Source of the DNA: Synaphobranchus kaupii
Taxonomy: Eukaryota; Chordata; Actinopteri; Anguilliformes; Synaphobranchidae
Length of the DNA: 64,000 nt
Direction of reading: 5' to 3'
NCBI GenBank assembly: GCA_029718625.1
Contig: CM056380.1
Coordinates: 102,696,479 to 102,760,478 of the forward strand
The position numbers and the translations under genes are program-made. Shown piece by piece: positions 48,534 to 61,135 of this stretch (position 1 is the stretch's first letter; the number at the start of each line of letters is the position of its first letter). The notes beneath the pieces are model-generated. The model was not told the DNA's origin. It did not search any database and saw only the letters and a list, made by a program, of their open reading frames with translations.

Positions 48534-51500
48534 GCTCTGATGGGAAAGACGCAGTCTGACCCCTAACAGACGCACCACTGAACCCGGACGGCTCTGATGG
48601 GAAAGACGCAGTCTGACCCCTAACAGACGCACCACTGAACCTGGACGGCTCTGATGGGAAAGACGCAGTCTGACCCCTAACAGACGCACCACTGAACCTG
48701 GACGGCTCTGATGGGAAAGGCGTAGTCTGACCCCTAACAGACGCACCACTGAACCTGGACGGCTCTGATGGGAAAGGCGTAGTCTGACCCCTAACAGACG
48801 CACCACTGAACCTGGACGGCTCTGATGGGAAAGACGCAGTCTGACCCCTAACAGACGCACCACTGAACCTGGACGGCTCTGATGGGAAAGGCGCAGTCTG
48901 ACCCCTAACAGACGCACCACTGAACCTGGACGGCTCTGATGGGAAAGGCGCAGTCTGACCCCTAACAGACGCACCACTGAACCTGGACGGCTCTGATGGG
49001 AAAGACGCAGTCTGACCCCTAACAGACGCACCACTGAACCTGGACGGCTCTGATGGGAAAGACGCAGTCTGACCCCTAACAGACGCACCACTGAACCTGG
49101 ACGGCTCTGATGGGAAAGGCGCAGTCTGACCCCTAACAGACGCACCACTGAACCTGGACGGCTCTGATGGGAAAGGCGCAGTCTGACCCCTAACAGATGC
49201 ACCACTGAACCTGGACGGCTCTGATGGGAAAGACGTAGTCTGACCCCTAACAGACGCACCACTGAACCTGGACGGCTCTGATGGGAAAGGCGCAGTCTGA
49301 CCCCTAACAGACACACCACTGAACCTGGACGGCTCTGATGGGAAAGACGCAGTCTGACCCCTAACAGACGCACCACTGAACCTGGACGGCTCTGATGGGA
49401 AAGACGTAGTCTGACCCCTAACAGACGCACCACTGAACCTGGACGGCTCTGATGGGAAAGACGCAGTCTGACCCCTAACAGACGCGCCACTGAACCTGGA
49501 CGGCTCTGATGGGAAAGACGTAGTCTGACCCCTAACAGACGCACCACTGAACCTGGACGGCTCTGATGGGAAAGACGCAGTCTGACCCCTAACAGACGCA
49601 CCACTGAACCTGGACGGCTCTGATGGGAAAGACGTAGTCTGACCCCTAACAGACGCACCACTGAACCTGGACGGCTCTGATGGGAAAGACGTAGTCTGAC
49701 CCCTAACAGACGCACCACTGAACCTGGACGGCTCTGATGGGAAAGACGTAGTCTGACCCCTAACAGACGCACCACTGAACCTGGACGGCTCTGATGGGAA
49801 AGACGTAGTCTGACCCCTAACAGACGCGCCACTGAACCTGGACGGCTCTGATGGGAAAGGCGCAGTCTGACCCCTAACAGACGCACCGCTGAACCTGGAC
49901 GGCTCTGATGGGAAAGGCGCAGTCTGACCCCTAACAGACGCACCACTGAACCTGGACGGCTCTGATGGGAAAGACGTAGTCTGACCCCTAACAGACGCAC
50001 CACTGAACCTGGACGGCTCTGATGGGAAAGACGCAGTCTGACCCCTAACAGACGCACCACTGAACCCGGACGGCTCTGATGGGAAAGACGTAGTCTGACC
50101 CCTAACAGACGCACCACTGAACCTGGACGGCTCTGATGGGAAAGACGTAGTCTGACCCCTAACAGACGCACCACTGAACCTGGACGGCTCTGATGGGAAA
50201 GACGTAGTCTGACCCCTAACAGACGCACCACTGAACCTGGACGGCTCTGATGGGAAAGACGTAGTCTGACCCCTAACAGACGCACCACTGAACCTGGACG
50301 GCTCTGATGGGAAAGACGTAGTCTGACCCCTAACAGACGCACCACTGAACCTGGACGGCTCTGATGGGAAAGACGCAGTCTGACCCCTAACAGACGCACC
50401 ACTGAACCCGGACGGCTCTGATGGGAAAGACGTAGTCTGACCCCTAACAGACGCACCACTGAACCTGGACGGCTCTGATGGGAAAGACGTAGTCTGACCC
50501 CTAACAGACGCACCACTGAACCTGGACGGCTCTGATGGGAAAGACGTAGTCTGACCCCTAACAGACGCACCACTGAACCTGGACGGCTCTGATGGGAAAG
50601 ACGCAGTCTGACCCCTAACAGACGCACCACTGAACCTGGACGGCTCTGATGGGAAAGACGCAGTCTGACCCCTAACAGACGCACCACTGAACCTGGACGG
50701 CTCTGATGGGAAAGACGCAGTCTGACCCCTAACAGACGCACCACTGAACCTGGACGGCTCTGATGGGAAAGACGTAGTCTGACCCCTAACAGACGCACCA
50801 CTGAACCTGGACGGCTCTGATGGGAAAGACGCAGTCTGACCCCTAACAGACGCACCACTGAACCCGGACGGCTCTGATGGGAAAGACGTAGTCTGACCCC
50901 TAACAGACGCACCACTGAACCTGGACGGCTCTGATGGGAAAGACGTAGTCTGACCCCTAACAGACGCACCACTGAACCTGGACGGCTCTGATGGGAAAGA
51001 CGTAGTCTGACCCCTAACAGACGCACCACTGAACCTGGACGGCTCTGATGGGAAAGACGCAGTCTGACCCCTAACAGACGCACCACTGAACCTGGACGGC
51101 TCTGATGGGAAAGACGCAGTCTGACCCCTAACAGACGCACCACTGAACCTGGACGGCTCTGATGGGAAAGACGTAGTCTGACCCCTAACAGACGCACCAC
51201 TGAACCTGGACGGCTCTGATGGGAAAGACGCAGTCTGACCCCTAACAGACGCACCACTGAACCCGGACGGCTCTGATGGGAAAGACGTAGTCTGACCCCT
51301 AACAGACGCACCACTGAACCTGGACGGCTCTGATGGGAAAGACGTAGTCTGACCCCTAACAGACGCACCACTGAACCTGGACGGCTCTGATGGGAAAGAC
51401 GCAGTCTGACCCCTAACAGACGCACCACTGAACCTGGACGGCTCTGATGGGAAAGACGCAGTCTGACCCCTAACAGACGCACCACTGAACCTGGACGGCT

Positions 51501-51717
51501 CTGATGGGAAAGACGCAGTCTGACCCCTAACAGACGCACCACTGAACCTGGACGGCTCTGATGGGAAAGACGCAGTCTGACCCCTAACAGACGCACCACT
51601 GAACCTGGACGGCTCTGATGGGAAAGACGCAGTCTGACCCCTAACAGACGCACCACTGAACCTGGACGGCTCTGATGGGAAAGGCGCAGTCTGACCCCTA
51701 ACAGACGCACCACTGAA
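48534..51717. repeat. 57-bp minisatellite, 56 copies, no indels
   Basis: The unit begins GCTCTGATGGGAAAGACGCA and includes GTCTGACCCCTAACAGACGC and ACCACTGAACCTGGACG. Fifty-five full units and a 49-base partial one fit with exactly 57-base spacing throughout. Variation is by substitution at a few positions: GAC/GGC, CGC/CGT, and CCTGGAC/CCCGGAC. Because 57 is 19 codons and the unit lacks stops in two minus-strand frames, frames of 1122 and 1070 codons arise (48465-51833 and 48523-51735). I regard these as artefacts. Confidence 0.97.
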
Positions 51718-54700
51718 ACCCTGACGGACCCGCATCTCGCCTGATCACCGAGACAGAGTTGGCCTGCCACCGTCCACAGAATAAACCAAACTGGTTTATT
51801 CTCAACAGCTGTTTTGAGGACACGTTTCTTCAAACTGTTCCTCTACTGTCTCCCTTGCGGCCGGACCCAAGTGGAGACTTGTGCACGTCCACGTCGACCT
51901 GACTGGAAACCTGTCGCGACCTGATTTCGGAGAAGAAGTCTCCAGGAGTCCACGCACCTGCCGGGACCTTGGACCAGCTGACTAGCTGACATCACTTACG
52001 GAATCGGGACTGGCCTTCCCTTTGTTACCGTTAAGTATTGAAACGCATTTTATTTAGCACTGACATCAATTGATAGGCTAAACCCTGTAATACCCTGTTG
52101 AGGTCATTTTACTGCTGGTTCCTACTGTTGTTTGTATTCTGTTTTGCTATGCGCGTTTCGGTCGGGAATAAACAATTACCCTGACCTTATAGTTTTACAC
52201 TGTTAAAACTGTATATGTATGAGACTGATAAAACGAGCTAACCACATAATATAGTTTAGCGTGTCATTAACCCATAACACAAACTAACCTTTGTAATGGT
52301 AGGACTGTTAGCTTCTATATTTAATAATTAAAAAATTGAGAAAGATTACATTTTTGTGTAGTGCATACAACATGACTGGTGATTATTTTCATACGGTTGT
52401 CTCCAATAAATCCTTATACAGAGGCTACTTCCTGATTTAATCATTTTAACCGGCTTATGCTTCATTACATTTAGGCTGCATGTGATGAGAAACTTGTTGT
52501 CAAATTAAAAATCACCTTATTTAAAATCAACTTATGTAGATATTATTTTTGCCAATTAGGCTACACGATGTACGTCTACAGCCGCAATGCGTAGGTCAAT
52601 TCAAAAGGATTATAATAATAATATAAGAATAATGATAATAAGAAGAAGAAGAAGAAGAAGAAGAATAAAAGAAGAAGAAGAAGGCTTCCCACAACAGAAT
52701 TAATAAACAGTACGGAAGCTTTAAAGCAAGTCCCGTTTCATTTCATGGAAATGGGGAGCAGACTGGATGGCAATGTGACCTCTCATGTTAAATGGGAAAG
52801 TAAAGCCGCTTTAAGCATGTGTGTGTGTTCATTCATGCACTGTGTTCCTGGAGGCATGTGTGATTTCTGTGATGGTACAGAACACTGAGAGAATTTTGAA
52901 GAAATCATTGATTGTGATATGTGCGCAGTGTTTATAACATACCACCTTTTGATTTTTTTATTCGAAGTTGAGGGGAAGCACATCTGGGTGGAATTCATGA
53001 AAATACCAAGTTCAATAGACCCTATTTTCCACAGTGGCCTTGTCTGCTTTAGCTATAAAAGGACGTGCCAGTCCACGCCATTATAAATTTGTATTGAGGA
53101 ATTCTTTCTGTTTACAAGCTAAGGCCATTATGTTGCATGACATTTTCAGAAAGTATACATCCTAAATGATTTTGACCAATCACAGACTAATATCTCTTGG
53201 TGAAGATAGTTTAAACTGAGCGTTGGTGCAAATAGCTGGAGGTGAGGTGAGAAAAAACATCCCCCTTAACTTTGCCCGGAATGACCCAGAGAGAGTATAA
53301 CAGTTTCTCCAAATTCAAAAGCCTGGGAATGTGAGCATCTGTTTACAACTCAACTTTGTGTTACAGCTGATTTTAAGGGGTTAGAAAGGGCTGCAGAAAG
53401 GGGTTCTGCAACAGGGGCATACTGCGCCTTATTTCCATATACTGTTTTATGAATTGTTCTTTGCATTTTTGCTTTACGGTAACATTTTTTAGGTTGTGTT
53501 CTGGATGGTAATTGTTTGTTTTTCCACTGTGCTCTTTCTCACACAGAGTACCTGAATAAAAATTTACTGCACATCGAGTACAAGATTAAATTGTAAAGAA
53601 AGGTTCCAACTTTGACTGTTGCCATCTCTTACCTTCTCCCGTCTCTATGTGAAGCCATTCATACCACAGTAGTTGAATCCAAAAGGCCGTTCTCTGATGG
53701 TTATCTTCTTGTAACATACAGTAAATCCTAAGGCTCATGTCAAAAAAAGATACTCGTAACAGATACTCCATTAATGTAAGTACCAAACCAATTTTAGGTT
53801 TAATTGTAGTACGTTATGTTATATTTTCCTGCACAATAGGAGGAGATGGAATACATGTTGTTCTTGAACATGTCATGTGTGTCAGCGGTGGGAGGGGTCA
53901 TGTGTCACTGGGGGGGAGGTTATTTTGACATTTTACATTTTCCAATTTTCACAGGGTGTAGATGCTGAGAAATGTCAGAAAGTGACAGTCTGTGAACCTG
54001 AGCTGAGCTCCAAAGCTGGGATAAAGCTATGTGACGGACAGAAGATCGGCCAGGAATGAAAGAAAGCAGAGGCATTCTCCTTGAGCTTACTCTCTAATTG
54101 TACCAGGACTTCCCTGCTTTTCAGTGCCACAGGTGGCAGCAGTGTGGACGAGGGACAGTTTTATATCTCCCCAATTCTAGGAAACACTTCATGTGATGGA
54201 CAACACAGTTCATCTCACGTGCTTCAAAAGCTTCTTACCTGCTAACAAATCTGATTTCAGCTACAGTTTTGCTTCCTGCAGAAACAGGGTTCCTGGAGAG
54301 CTGCAACCAGTTCAGGTTCAATAAACCAGGTCAGGTGAATACAATTTATAATCAAGTTCTTTAATTGATCAATTCAGAGTTGAGTAAAAACGAAGGCCTG
54401 CATACCCTGTGGCTCTCCAGGATCTGTGCTGCACACCAAACTGCAACTACTGCTTTCTGGATAGTCAGCTAGATAATTGACGCACTAAGTTAGTTAACAT
54501 CCTATTATAAAACAAACAAACAGCCTGCCTAACATCAAAGCAGCAAAATATAGTTACTGAGCTAGCAAACTTGCCACACAACAAAATCACTGCTCAACAT
54601 TATCAAACGTATGTTCCTTTTTATTTTAGTTTATGATGTACTAACTGTACATCACATCTCCTTGCCAATGAACTCTAAATACTTTGCCATGTTTGTTAGA

Positions 54701-56287
54701 AAACAGTATGTCTCATAACTAAAGTGAAAGCATGTTCACCAGTTATAACTTAAGTAATTGTGATTGTTTTGATTAAGCTTGCTAGTCATAGCTAGGCTAA
54801 TTCTGAAAATGTACTTAGCTTGCCAGTTAGCTTGCTGACTACAATGAAATAGAGTTGCAATGTTGCGGGTGTATTGATGACAACTGTAGTGTGCAGGTAT
54901 AAATAGTCACGTAGAGTTGATTTATAATAGTAATTTATTGTACAGGTATATCACAATTCTCTTATCTCTTGACTGCTTTTTTTGCTACTATTGCCACTAC
55001 AACTACGACTACAACTAACTTAACGCTGCTACTACTGCAACTCTAACTCTCATTGCTACTCCTCAAGTACTTAACTATATGGTAATATAGTTATAATAGT
55101 ATTAGTAATAATGCAATTTTAAAAATATGCAATATCACTTCAGCCTTACTCCTTACTTTGACTTGAAGGAGCTGAGCACAAACTTGGTATGATATCCAGG
55201 TGCTAGTGGCTGAAAAATATATTTATTTGATTGAACCGTTTTTGAAACTTTCATTTTACAGAAGGGTGTTATGATTCACAGGACCTGCAAGGAAACTGTT
55301 CCTTGATATGCACCATATCCGATTAGGGAGTCACTTTAAAAGCCCTATTGTAACACGTTCACAGTTGCTTAACATTTCTATTCATATATTTTGCGAGAGG
55401 TAATTAGAATTACTAAAGCTCAGGCCACATCATCTGCCAAGCCCATGTCAGAGCAAATCCCGTTCTATAAGAGAACAAGCAGATTTAAGCCCTGAATATA
55501 AGGAGGAATTTAATGCGCGGCTAATACACTAAGAGCAAATGTCACCAGTGTCACTGCCATGCTGATGTAGTTGCAAAGATCAAGGCTTTGCTATACAAAG
55601 CATTAATCCTGTGGGCTGAGCCTGCATGATTAACTGAAACAAAATGATGAACCATAAGGCACTGTTGAAAAAACATCATCACAGTTTGTTTTCATCTAAA
55701 AAATGATCCTTCATTCGCAACTTGATATTGACTACCAGAGAGGGAAATAGGCTACTTGAATAAGGGTCTGTGTCCTAGCACGTGCATATTGTAAAACAGA
55801 ACAGGACGGTGGCATAGAGATGGCGGGTGCGCGATCCTTCCAGACAGGACAAACCGCATTTAAACAAGACAACACTCGCTGTTCCTCACAGATGTCAACG
55901 TGGACATTATTCTCTCTTAAATTAGACATATCGGCTCGGTTCTCTCATGTTATATGACATGCTCTGATGGCTAGCACCTGAGCTAAATCCATTATTAATC
56001 ATATATTGCAGCCTATGCACTGATCTGAATGAATCTAGCTAGCTAGCTATATAGCTAGGTATCCGGGATACTGCTGGGTAGCTTGCTAAGATAGCGGTAA
56101 TATAACATAATTGGGACACGGCACACATATAAAGGAGAGAGGCTTACCTGTATTGCTTCACCAGTGAAAAAATAATGGTGGATTTTCATTCTGGTTCATA
56201 TTGATTTGGCGACCCTCATTTGTAGAATAAGTATAATATTAGGGTGCTGGAAACTTGTTGAATAGATATGAATGAGTTGTGAGACCA
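51718..56287. other. intergenic sequence with a GC-richer flank
   Basis: The first 450 bp after the array are GC-richer than their surroundings. They contain a short palindrome AATAAACCA/TGGTTTATT at about 51780-51800 and a second AATAAA near 52169, so they may belong to an old repeat together with the array. A (GAA)n tract lies at about 52640-52686. No gene was supported. Confidence 0.45.
52640..52686. repeat. (GAA)n microsatellite
   Basis: GAA units are interrupted once by TAAAA. Confidence 0.9.
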
Positions 56288-56438
56288 GGGGCCTGAGACA
56301 TTTAGCATGTGCAAACCCTTTTAGCACACGCAAAACTAATAACACAACCAATGATTGGTCCAAAACAAATATCATGACCAATCATTGGTCATACTATTGG
56401 TTTTGCACACGCTAAAGGTTTTAGTAAATGAAGCCCCA
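56288..56438. repeat. palindromic MITE, family A, copy 2
   Basis: The ends GGGGCCTGAGACATTTAGCA and TTTTAGTAAATGAAGCCCC are roughly complementary. The inner arms TTTAGCACACGCAAAACTAA and TTGGTTTTGCACACGCTAAA pair well. The core CAACCAATGATTGGTCCAAA matches copy 1 at 6560-6735. Confidence 0.78.
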
Positions 56439-59400
56439 GGTTGGCAGAAATGTTGATTGCTGTGCATTACCCATTTCTAATGAACATGACTCAATAAATA
56501 TATTTCTACCAATATTCCATAAAAATGTTGTTTTAGGTGCAAAAAAGCCTTTAAGTAAAACAAATGTGCACATTGAAAATGTCTCTATTATCAGTGAAAT
56601 CTCATAAGGGGCATCTATCTGGTTAAGAGTCTACATAACATGAAAAGGCTTGTTATCAACCTTCATGAGGAATATTGATATTCGGTTTTGGTAGATACAG
56701 AGTAACCAGATCATTTTAGTGTAGTTAAAATATCCAGTTATTACCCTACCAGTGTCACCTTTAATTCCTTCAGTAGAATTACCTCATAATGACACAGAAA
56801 TGTCGTTATTCTGAAGCCAAACTTTGGGGTTCATCTACTAGTGAGCATCACCTTCTCAGAGCATTGAACAAAGGCCACGTCTCAATGTACTGACCCATGT
56901 TCCAAGTCTTGTTCCTAAATGGTGATGATATTCCCTATTGGATGCAAGAACCTGTGCATTTTAAGTTGATGTAATTGGGTAACTGTCTTTGTGTATATTA
57001 ATGCTGCCACAGGATTGGGAGTGATGGCTTGTCCATGTTAAGTCAGGGTGCCTCCGTTCTCCAGGTGAGAATGAGGTTGGTAGGAGCACAGTTGCTGTCA
57101 AGGGGGACTGGGTGTTCTTGATCCTATATTTGAAAAGCAGGATGAGGTGTAATTGCTGCTGTGGGTTTGCTTACAACCTGGTGGGTGGCCATGGTTGACC
57201 TGGACAGATCAAACCTGGATGTAGGGGAGGTATGTCATTGTATGACCCCTCGTTTGATCAGAAAACTGCCAGAAGGCAGAGTGCCCACTCCAAGGAACAG
57301 GAGGAACAGTGTCCCCCTGTATCTCTGTTTATTGTTACAGGTTCTTGTTCCTTTGACAAGTAGGTAGGTTCAAGGAAACATTTGCTTAACATCTGTTCCA
57401 ACTTGTAAAAAGCAGGGCCACCTAAAACAGAGCTTTGAGCTTTTGTGATGTTTTATGTTGTTCACTCTACACTTAGATAAAGAGTGTGAAGCATTCAAAT
57501 GTACTACTCAGTTATAGTTAAATATAATAATGTTACTGATTTTAAAAGAAAATTATATCTGGCTGGTCATAAATGTTATTCTTCATTCTTTTACAGCCTG
57601 CATCTGATTAAGCATTACCACACAAGAGGGAGTGCTTTTTTTTACTGTATACGCGCACGGCTATTGATTCAGGATAATCGGAGCGGTGATATACAATGAA
57701 ACAGCACAACCTCAAGTGTGATATTCCTAAGAAATGTCTGTCACATAACGATTGAGACAACAGATCGTGATTTTGTTGTTTATTTGGCTCTGCCAACAAA
57801 TATAGTTCCTTCAGAATTCCTTTAAAAAAAGTTTGCGCATGTGCCCCTATACTCTTATTCAGGCTTCAGTCGTTTGATAAGGTAATGTGGGAGGGAGCTG
57901 TCCGAACCTATTGAAAACTCCCACTGGGATTTTTGAAAACCTGTCATGGATTCGCCAATGTTACATTGAATTCCAGTGAGTAGAGGGCTCTAAACATGCA
58001 ACTTTAATTCAACCTATCACACTTTATTGATAAAATAACTGCTGTCATTTATGATAAGATTCACATAAGCTTTGACTGGCATGACATGCACATATTGTAG
58101 GCTATTGTAGCCTAAATTTAATTCATTGATTTGGACACATTATTTATTCTGCAAGGGTTTAAACATGGACACTGCTGAATTACCATACAACCACGCCCCA
58201 AACGGGGAGGGGCTTGGAGCCAGTTGCTCGTCCCGTTTAAGCTCAACGTTAGAATTTGAGTAGACAGGTGCATGCGTAGAAACTGTATTAACTATCCTCT
58301 ACGTGCCCTACTGGTAGACTTAAGTACAAGACTGAATCGGGCCCTAAGTGCGGTCGGAACTAACTGTTGTATAAAGCTACTTTATCATGCCTGATTTGGT
58401 TAATCAATGAGGAACTATGTATTGTAATAAATATGTATTGTAGAAACATTTTAAGCCCTCTTTGGGTGCAGTAACAGTTGTCTATGAGAAGGAAGAAAAC
58501 ATCCTTATACAGGTATATCTTGAGGCAGGTCAAATTGGCATTGATGATAACTCTATTGTGAACGATGTGAGGGGTAGATATACTGACAATCCTCTGTGTA
58601 AACATAGATCATTTCCTAGCCCTGAATTGTAGGTTAACACTTCATCAGCATCCTTCAGAACTCCAGTATTGTTTTGGTATTTTGTTTATTTAAAGGTCTC
58701 TGGATCTGCACTGACACAAGAAGTATTTATTTTTTAAACAAATTTATTCCAATGGCTATTTTAGAATAAATAAAAAATAAATAATCTAAGACTAATGTAA
58801 GGCTTAATTATGATCTCATTACTTTCAAGAGAAACAAAACGTATAGTACATTTTATCCTCATTCAGCTAAGTTTCCATGGTGAGTGAACACATATATGGG
58901 ATTTGTGTATACACCAGAGACAATTATCTTTTTTCACTGACATTCTGGATTGACTTTAATACTGTTATATTCCCAGCACTAATTCTGTCCAGTATTGCCT
59001 CCTGAGGCAACAAGAGCAGTGATGTATTGAGTAGAGGAAACTGATTGATTAAAAATAATCGATCACTACAGCCTGCAAGGTAATATATTTATATTTTATC
59101 TTCATGGCTTTCATAATTGTTAATTTTGAAAAAGCTAAATTTTACCTTAAGGCTCCAGTAAGAATTATATTTACCAGGTATGCATATACCGTAACGTGTA
59201 AATGATAAATGCAATTGCATGAATGTTGAGGGTTAGGATTGTGAGTAAAATTGGGGTCAGGAGTTTGAAAAGGAGTAGGATTGTGGCTGAATGTAATTTC
59301 TTTTTTGCAATGCATATGAAAATAGACACCATTTATTACGCAGGTACACTGTAATTACTTTAGTATGCAGGTACACTGTAATTACACTGTGATATATTAC

Positions 59401-60424
59401 CCACTTGTTGGAATTTGGGCCATTTTTTGCATTTTGCACGACACATGATTTGTTTGTTGTTGTGCACCACATTGTCAGGATGTCCAATCATAACTTGGCT
59501 AAATCACACCTCACTCTGTAGAGAGCTTTTTCTTTTCTTTTTTTTGGAGGTTAAGAAAAGTGATCTTGTGCAGGTCACGCACTTATGATACCTATGATAA
59601 CGTTACAGTTCCACTTCACATGAACCATATTAGAATTGTGTAACTTTGCCCAATCCTATCAAGTTCAGCTAAAAAGGCAAAGCTTTCAATGACTGATAAT
59701 GGCATGAACGTAAACACATCACAGATAGTGCTGAGAATAGTGTAGAAATGGTGTAACCCGATTTACCTTGTCAAATTTTAATGATTTTTGCCGACACGCA
59801 AAGAGGTTCTCAAACAGCAAAGTGCTGAAATATTTAATCGATTTGGTATCTTCAATACTTCTTGCCCCCAAAGGACCATAAAAATGGTAGTGTAATTTAG
59901 TATATGGTATTGCTTTCATTTGATAACAAGCCTATTTAAAAGTAGTAACACAGAGAACAATTTAATTTTTGCTCCCCATATGCATTCAAGCATTTCACAT
60001 GGAATGTCCATTCCATGTGTTTATAGTGAAAATAAAAATAAAACACCACATGAATGCGGTTATCAATGGATGCTTAATTGGGTCTGGCTCAGTATACCTC
60101 ACTGTTAACAATTTTAATGGGATTCTATGAATTACTTTTTACATATCCGTCCCACTTACGTAAAAAAAGGTTTTACGTGCTAGCCTTCTACCCTGGAATA
60201 ATGCAAAACAATTTACAAAAAAGCACAATTTTCTGGCATGAAAATTATCCAATGGATAGGATTCAAACAAATGACGGTCGTGAACAAAGTGTGAATAGCG
60301 AGTTCTGTCAGGAAACTCTTGTTGCAGCCGACCATCACTCAGCTAGCAACCACGCGTCTCATACTCAACCAATCACGTACACACACCTCTAATGGAGCAG
60401 CCATTTTAAAACCAAGAATCAGAC
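56439..60424. other. intergenic sequence, no gene seen
   Basis: No exon or bounded element was supported. An isolated MITE-like end (GAATCGGGCCCTAA) occurs near 58335. Confidence 0.5.
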
Positions 60425-60626
60425 CTCCCTGTGTTGCTCACTACTCCCCTAACCCTCCCTGTGCTGCTCACTGCTCCCCTAACCCTCCCTGTGCTGCTCA
60501 CTGCTCCCCTAACCCTCCCTGTGCTGCTCACTGCTCCCCTAACCCTCCCTGTGCTGCGCTCTGCTCCCCTAACCCTCCCTGTGCTGCGCTCTGCTCCCCT
60601 AACCCTCCCTGTGCTGCTCCCCTAAC
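60425..60626. repeat. 30-bp minisatellite with CCCTAACCCT core
   Basis: About 6.5 units of CTCCCTGTGCTGCTCACTGC plus TCCCCTAACC are present. Two units carry GCGCT in place of GCTCA. The 10-codon unit leaves plus-strand frames open across it, which I do not count as a gene. Confidence 0.95.
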
Positions 60627-61130
60627 CTGCTCACTGCTGTGCTACCCTTTGTTTCCTATTCTGATACTGTGTTAAAAGAATTTGCGATCACCCTCCACCA
60701 CCCCAGCTTCCACCTGTTGTTTGGATCGGATTTTGGTACGGGGGGTTTTCTGGTCATCTCCTCGTTTAGCAGGGAAATGCCCGTGCTCCAGAGTAGTACC
60801 TAAAGCAGATCCATTCAGCGTCAAACCAAAATAATTGTACAGCACATTCATTAAAGCATGTCATTTAAAGAGGTGAGTTTTCCTGAAAGAAGTGCACTTT
60901 TCATTCAAAGGGAATATTCCCTTCAATAAAATTAGAATACGAAAAGACCTGAAGTCTGTGGTGCCTGGAAATTGGGCTTTTTTTCCAAGGCATGTTTGCC
61001 TGGACTCTAACTTCACATTTCCTGCTGTTTTCAGCTAATAAGATAACATACACAAAGAAAAAGCTTAAAATCAGGAATGGCATTTTACTTGATGCATTTA
61101 GTATGTATTTTATGGATAAAGCAATCAACT
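60627..61130. other. spacer, nothing recognised
   Basis: This is about 500 bp between the minisatellite and the solo LTR, without coding signal or repeat ends. Confidence 0.5.
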
Positions 61131-61135
61131 AAGGT

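Noticed and set aside
48465..51833. 1122- and 1070-codon minus-strand ORFs as genes
   Set aside because: They consist almost wholly of the 57-bp minisatellite. Two frames are open at once because the unit is 19 codons long. No domain, splice or promoter context supports a protein.
53877..54059. 60-codon ORF after TTTTCACAG as an exon
   Set aside because: The acceptor-like signal and VCEPELSSKAG sequence are suggestive, but there is no recognisable family, no partner exon and a stop soon after.
60319..60675. Pro/Cys-rich plus-strand ORF of 118 codons
   Set aside because: It is produced by the 30-bp minisatellite, with no domain or splice support.
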